Assembly: GCA_046328715.1 (NCBI GenBank)
Contig: JAXLWB010000027.1
Span: forward strand, 62,001-126,000
Source: JAXLWB01 sp046328715
Lineage (GTDB): Bacteria; Chloroflexota; Anaerolineae; Caldilineales; Caldilineaceae
Length of the DNA stretch: 64,000 bases
Reading direction: 5' to 3'
The position numbers and the translations under genes were made by a program. Positions 61,188 through 64,000 of the stretch are shown one piece after another. The stretch's first letter is position 1, and each line of letters begins with the position of its first letter. The notes under the pieces were generated by a model. It had not been told where the DNA came from and did no database searches. It saw only the letters and a list, made by a program, of their open reading frames with translations.

Positions 61188-61277
61188 AAAGAAGGTTGCA
61201 GGTGGCAAGTTGCAGGTCGCAGGTGGCAGGGTGAAGCGGTTATACCTACTTGCAACCTGCAACCTGCCCCTTGCTAC
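61188..61277. repeat. TTGCAGGT word-repeat hairpin overlapping the carbamate kinase stop
   Basis: Words of the type GGTTGCAGGTGGCAAG (about 61193-61230) face complementary CTTGCAACCTGCAACCTG words (61249-61270). The carbamate kinase stop (61274-61276) lies at its edge. It has the same words as 44298-44330. Confidence 0.65.
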
Positions 61278-62230
61278 TCTTCCCGTATAATCCACGTTCC
61301 TGCGCGTCCTGCGAGCGCATCTTCGATCTGTTCGGGCGAAGTGATGACAGCCGTTCGTCCCCCATGCTCCAAAAATTGGATGCAGGCATCGATCTTAGGT
61401 CCCATGCTGCCCTTGAGAAAATGACCTTCCGCCAGATATGTTTTCGCTTCGGCGAGGGTGATGCGATCCAACCAGCGTTGATCGGGCTTGTTGAAGTTGA
61501 TCGCCACTTTTTCGACCGCCGTCGGAATGACAAAAACATCGGCCCTGAGATTGGTCGCTAACAGGGCCGAGGCATAATCCTTATCGATGACGGCTTCGAT
61601 CCCCTCCAAATCGCCTGTGGCGTTCTCGATCACCGGGATGCCACCACCGCCTACTGCGATCACAACCACGCCAGCCTGCACCAACTGAGCAATGATCGCC
61701 TGTTCGATGATGGCTTTGGGCTTGGGTGAAGGGACCACTCGCCGCCAGCCACGGCCAGCATCCTCAGCCATCACCCAGCCTTCACGTTGCATTCGTTGGA
61801 TCGTCTCCATGTCGTGGAAGAAGGAGCCAATTGGCTTGGTAGGGTGCTGAAAGGCAGGATCGTCGGTATCGACCAAGACCTGAGTCACGATGGTTACCGC
61901 TTCTTTCTGTAGCCCACGCCGCCGAAATTCATTGCGCAGGGCTTTCTGAAACAGGTAACCAATGGCACCCTGGGTTTCAGCATCACAGCTGTCCAGCGGC
62001 AGGATGGGAAGTTCCAGCCCCTTGTGGGAAAACTCGACACTGCGCACGATCAGTCCTACCTGTGGGCCATTGCCGTGCGAGATCACGATCTTCCAGCCCG
62101 CTTCGAGCAGGTTCGTGATGTGATGCATCGTCTCACAGGCGGCTTGATATTGATCGTACGCCGTGTAATGTTGATCGTCTTTGATCAGCGCGTTCCCGCC
62201 CACCGCAATCACGGCGACTTTGCCGTCCAT
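61274..62230 (-). CDS. arcC: Carbamate kinase
   Basis: The 318-aa enzyme makes ATP from carbamoyl phosphate. Signatures: V-A-V-G-G-N-A-L (about 11), S-H-G-N-G-P-Q-V-G (about 52), V-A-V-G-G-G-G-I-P-V (about 213), D-K-D-Y-A-S (about 235). I chose the ATG at 62230 with AAGGA about 6 nt upstream; a longer frame to 62299 reads through a GAGAACACGGAG-type repeat and is rejected. It lies between YgeW and the M20 hydrolase, so it would collect carbamoyl groups as ATP (a YqeA-like role). Confidence 0.95.
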   Translation of the reverse strand: MDGKVAVIAVGGNALIKDDQHYTAYDQYQAACETMHHITNLLEAGWKIVISHGNGPQVGLIVRSVEFSHKGLELPILPLDSCDAETQGAIGYLFQKALRNEFRRRGLQKEAVTIVTQVLVDTDDPAFQHPTKPIGSFFHDMETIQRMQREGWVMAEDAGRGWRRVVPSPKPKAIIEQAIIAQLVQAGVVVIAVGGGGIPVIENATGDLEGIEAVIDKDYASALLATNLRADVFVIPTAVEKVAINFNKPDQRWLDRITLAEAKTYLAEGHFLKGSMGPKIDACIQFLEHGGRTAVITSPEQIEDALAGRAGTWIIREE

Positions 62231-62261
62231 AGTTGTTCCTTCTATTTTCGACACAGACGTT

Positions 62262-62367
62262 TTAGGATACAGAGAGCGCAGAGGAGGCACGGAGAACACG
62301 GAGAGAACTCAGAGATCCTCTAGTATTCCTCTGTGCCTTCCGTGTCTCCTCCATGCTCTCTGTGTAG
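62262..62367. repeat. CACGGAGA word-repeat hairpin between carbamate kinase and ygeW
   Basis: Words of the ACAGAGAGCGCAGAGG / CACGGAGAACACGG type (62267-62310) face complementary CCTCTGTGCCTTCCGTGTC words (62329-62366). It ends 6 bp from the ygeW stop at 62373. Confidence 0.6.
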
Positions 62368-62372
62368 TGCTG

Positions 62373-63353
62373 TTAACTCATCGTCAATGCCATCACTGCC
62401 TTTTGGGCGTGGAGGCGATTTTCGGCTTCGTCGTAGACTACAGAATGGGGGCCATCGATCACTTCATCCGCCACTTCGAGACCGCGGTCAGCAGGCAGAC
62501 AGTGCATGTAGATGCTGTCTTCCTTGGTGAGGTTCATGCGCCGTTGATCGGTGATCCACGATTTATATTTCTCGATCAGCGCCTTGCCTTCCTTGGGATC
62601 GGTGGTCGTCATCATCGGACCCCAGGACTTGGGGTAGACGATATCGGCATCCTTAAACGCCTCGTCCATGTTGTCAGTTACATCGAAGCCGACGCCAAAT
62701 TTGCGGGCGTTGGCGCGAGCCTGATCCATAATGTCGGGCATCAGCTTGAACTCGGGCGGATGGGCCAACACCACATCGCAGCCAAAGCGTGTCATCTGCA
62801 AAATCAGCGACTGCGGAACCGAGATCGGCTTGCTATAGGAGGCGGCATAGGCCCACGAGACCACCATTTTCTTGCGCTTTAGATCGCGCCCCTTCTTCTC
62901 GATGATGGTCATCAGATCGGCCAGGATCTGGAAGGGATGATAGACATCGCACTGCATGTTGAGCACCGGCGCGCGGCTGGCGGCGGCGACATCGTTGATA
63001 TACTGGTTGCCGAACTGCCAATCGCATTGGCGGATGGCGATGCCATCGAAATAGCGCCCAAAAATCTGGCCGATCTCTTTGGCGGTGTCGCCGTGTGAAA
63101 TCTGCGTGGTTTGTGAATCGATAAAGGCGGCATGGCCACCCAACTGGGCCATCCCTGCCTCAAACGAACCGCGAGTGCGGGTGCTGGTGAAGAAGAAGAG
63201 CATGGCCAGCGTCTTATCACGCAGCAGGGCATGAGATTCATTTAAGGCGCGCTTGCGTTTGAGATCCCAGGCTACCTCTAGGACAGTCTCTGTCTCTTCC
63301 TTAGAAAAATCAAGGTCGCTGATAAAATCACGACCGCGAAAATTGGTTTGCAT
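62373..63353 (-). CDS. ygeW: Knotted carbamoyltransferase, YgeW type
   Basis: This 326-aa member of the aspartate/ornithine transcarbamylase family has the carbamoyl-phosphate loop S-T-R-T-R (about residue 55) and H-P-F-Q-I-L-A-D-L (about 152). The YgeW-specific W-A-Y-A-A-S-Y-S-K-P-I-S-V-P-Q, D-A-D-I-V-Y-P-K-S-W-G-P and Y-M-H-C-L-P-A-D follow. YgeW enzymes act in purine/uric-acid degradation pathways; the exact acceptor is not settled. It sits between YgeY and carbamate kinase on the same strand. Confidence 0.94.
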   Translation of the reverse strand: MQTNFRGRDFISDLDFSKEETETVLEVAWDLKRKRALNESHALLRDKTLAMLFFFTSTRTRGSFEAGMAQLGGHAAFIDSQTTQISHGDTAKEIGQIFGRYFDGIAIRQCDWQFGNQYINDVAAASRAPVLNMQCDVYHPFQILADLMTIIEKKGRDLKRKKMVVSWAYAASYSKPISVPQSLILQMTRFGCDVVLAHPPEFKLMPDIMDQARANARKFGVGFDVTDNMDEAFKDADIVYPKSWGPMMTTTDPKEGKALIEKYKSWITDQRRMNLTKEDSIYMHCLPADRGLEVADEVIDGPHSVVYDEAENRLHAQKAVMALTMS

Positions 63354-63395
63354 GATCAGTCTCCTCTGACTGAAATCAAATAACGTTGGTAATGA

Positions 63396-63482
63396 GCAAA
63401 GAAGAGATTAGAGAGTGGAAGATTAGGAGATTATTGGTCACGGGACTTTCAATCTCTTAATCTCTTAATCTCTTAATCTCCC
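63396..63482. repeat. AATCTCTT tandem/hairpin repeat overlapping the ygeY stop
   Basis: Four 8-bp units of AATCTCTT/AATCTCCC (63451-63482) run over the stop codon at 63473-63475. GAGATTAGAGAGTGG-like words (63403-63432) are complementary. The vocabulary is shared with 38015-38062. Confidence 0.7.
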
Positions 63483-64000
63483 AACAATCCTGGCAGCACC
63501 GCATAAAATTCTGTCGCCTTCACCACTTCATCCAGTGAAACCGAGTCGTTGACCGTGTGCGCTGTCACTTCGTCACCCGGACCAAAGCCGATCGAGGCAA
63601 TCTTGGCCTTACCCGCCCAGTAGATGCCATTGGTGCTGAAATTCCATTTGCCAGCAGCCGTGTGCGGCAGCCCGATCAGATCGCGTGCCTTCTGGCCTGC
63701 TTCGACCAGAGGGTGACTCTCTTCGTAGGCCCAGGCTGGGAAATATTTGTCCACAGGGAAGACAAAACCAGTATAGGAAGGATCGTCGTAGAACATCTCT
63801 TCGACGGTAACTGAATCGCGGTGTTCTGGCAGGATCAACGAACGCACCTGTTCAATGGCGGCGTTTTTGTCCTCGCCAAAGGTGAGGCGGCGGTCGATAA
63901 AGACCGTGGCTTCGTCGGGCACAGCGTTGATGCTCGGTGTTTTGACATGCATGTCACTCACAGTGATCTTGCCGTGGCCGAGAAACTCATGGTCACCCAG
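63473..64000 (-). CDS. ygeY: M20 family peptidase/hydrolase, YgeY type (5' end outside window)
   Basis: The frame is open to the window edge, so only the C-terminal about 175 residues are seen; translation reads L-G-D-H-E-F-L-G-H-G through to a stop at 63473. Features are D-R-R-L-T-F-G-E (dimerisation/lid domain), S-Y-T-G and V-F-P-V-D-K-Y-F-P-A-W. The final H-T-V-N-D-S-V is a metal-ligand and substrate segment. This matches YgeY of the ygeW-ygeX-ygeY cluster, an M20 amidohydrolase. Being directly upstream of ygeW on the same strand supports the call. The last codons lie inside a tandem repeat. Confidence 0.9.
   Translation of the reverse strand: MGDHEFLGHGKITVSDMHVKTPSINAVPDEATVFIDRRLTFGEDKNAAIEQVRSLILPEHRDSVTVEEMFYDDPSYTGFVFPVDKYFPAWAYEESHPLVEAGQKARDLIGLPHTAAGKWNFSTNGIYWAGKAKIASIGFGPGDEVTAHTVNDSVSLDEVVKATEFYAVLPGLLGD

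Noticed and set aside
62231..62299. N-terminal extension of carbamate kinase
   Set aside because: It reads into a word-repeat spacer; the ATG at 62230 has a Shine-Dalgarno and matches the family start.

Overview
The window looks like bacterial chromosome from a member of the Chloroflexota (Anaerolineae/Caldilineae-like). This assignment is an inference. It rests on coenzyme-F420 enzymes, a split pyruvate:ferredoxin oxidoreductase, lipoproteins and surface proteins with no outer-membrane machinery, and TPR, J-domain and solute-binding-array envelope proteins. I see no rRNA, no complete tRNA, no CRISPR array and no intact transposase. Genes are dense, and spacers are rich in palindromes and short tandem words.

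Layout. (1) 1-8.5 kb, minus strand: a sugar ABC transporter with two paralogous solute-binding lipoproteins (one Sec, one Tat), two permeases, a secreted sialidase/BNR-type protein, a small membrane protein and an orphan oligopeptide-type ATPase. (2) 8.5-9.2 kb: a spacer holding three palindromic elements. (3) 9.2-16.2 kb: TPR lipoprotein, membrane-anchored M23 peptidase, trmD, an orphan DNA methyltransferase and a Cys/Met-metabolism PLP enzyme. (4) 16.4-25.2 kb: two routes from pyruvate to acetyl-CoA back to back. One is a two-subunit PFOR with unusual appended domains (minus). The other is PDH E1 alpha, E1 beta and a disrupted E2 (plus). (5) 25.9-35.8 kb, plus strand: three large envelope proteins. 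The first has four solute-binding modules plus a sulfatase-modifying-factor-like domain. The second has a J-domain, a membrane segment and a TolB-like propeller. The third has two solute-binding modules, a Thr-rich stalk, SH3 and LysM. (6) 35.9-64 kb: a catabolic island resembling the anaerobic purine/hydantoin degradation cluster of enteric and gut bacteria. It has a LarA-like protein, a GntR regulator, dihydropyrimidinase/hydantoinase, a frameshifted threonine-synthase-like gene, an F420-dependent LLM oxidoreductase with an F420:NADP reductase, SsnA, a BMP-type nucleoside ABC transporter, a nucleoside/base deaminase, an XdhD-like fusion, an allantoate/carbamoyl-amino-acid hydrolase, carbamate kinase, YgeW and YgeY (cut by the window end). 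A PIN toxin-antitoxin pair and a two-gene HNH cassette are embedded in it. Around 55-59.9 kb are a GH29 fucosidase, an EamA-type protein, a SWIM-finger protein and small unknowns.

How it may work together (inference): purines or nucleosides enter through the BMP transporter. They are deaminated (deaminase, SsnA) and oxidised (XdhD). The rings are opened and decarbamoylated by HyuA, the M20 hydrolases and YgeW, and carbamoyl phosphate yields ATP through carbamate kinase. Three-carbon products would feed pyruvate oxidation by PFOR. YgeX and YgfK, normal parts of the enteric cluster, are not in the window. An F420 pair and a PLP enzyme stand near the place where they would be expected.

Two non-coding patterns stand out. 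First, many genes end in hairpins built from short repeated words that start at or overlap the stop codon. The words differ from place to place but some recur, once inside a coding region. Second, several small MITE-like palindromes occur, two of which (about 16.2 and 25.5 kb) are related copies.
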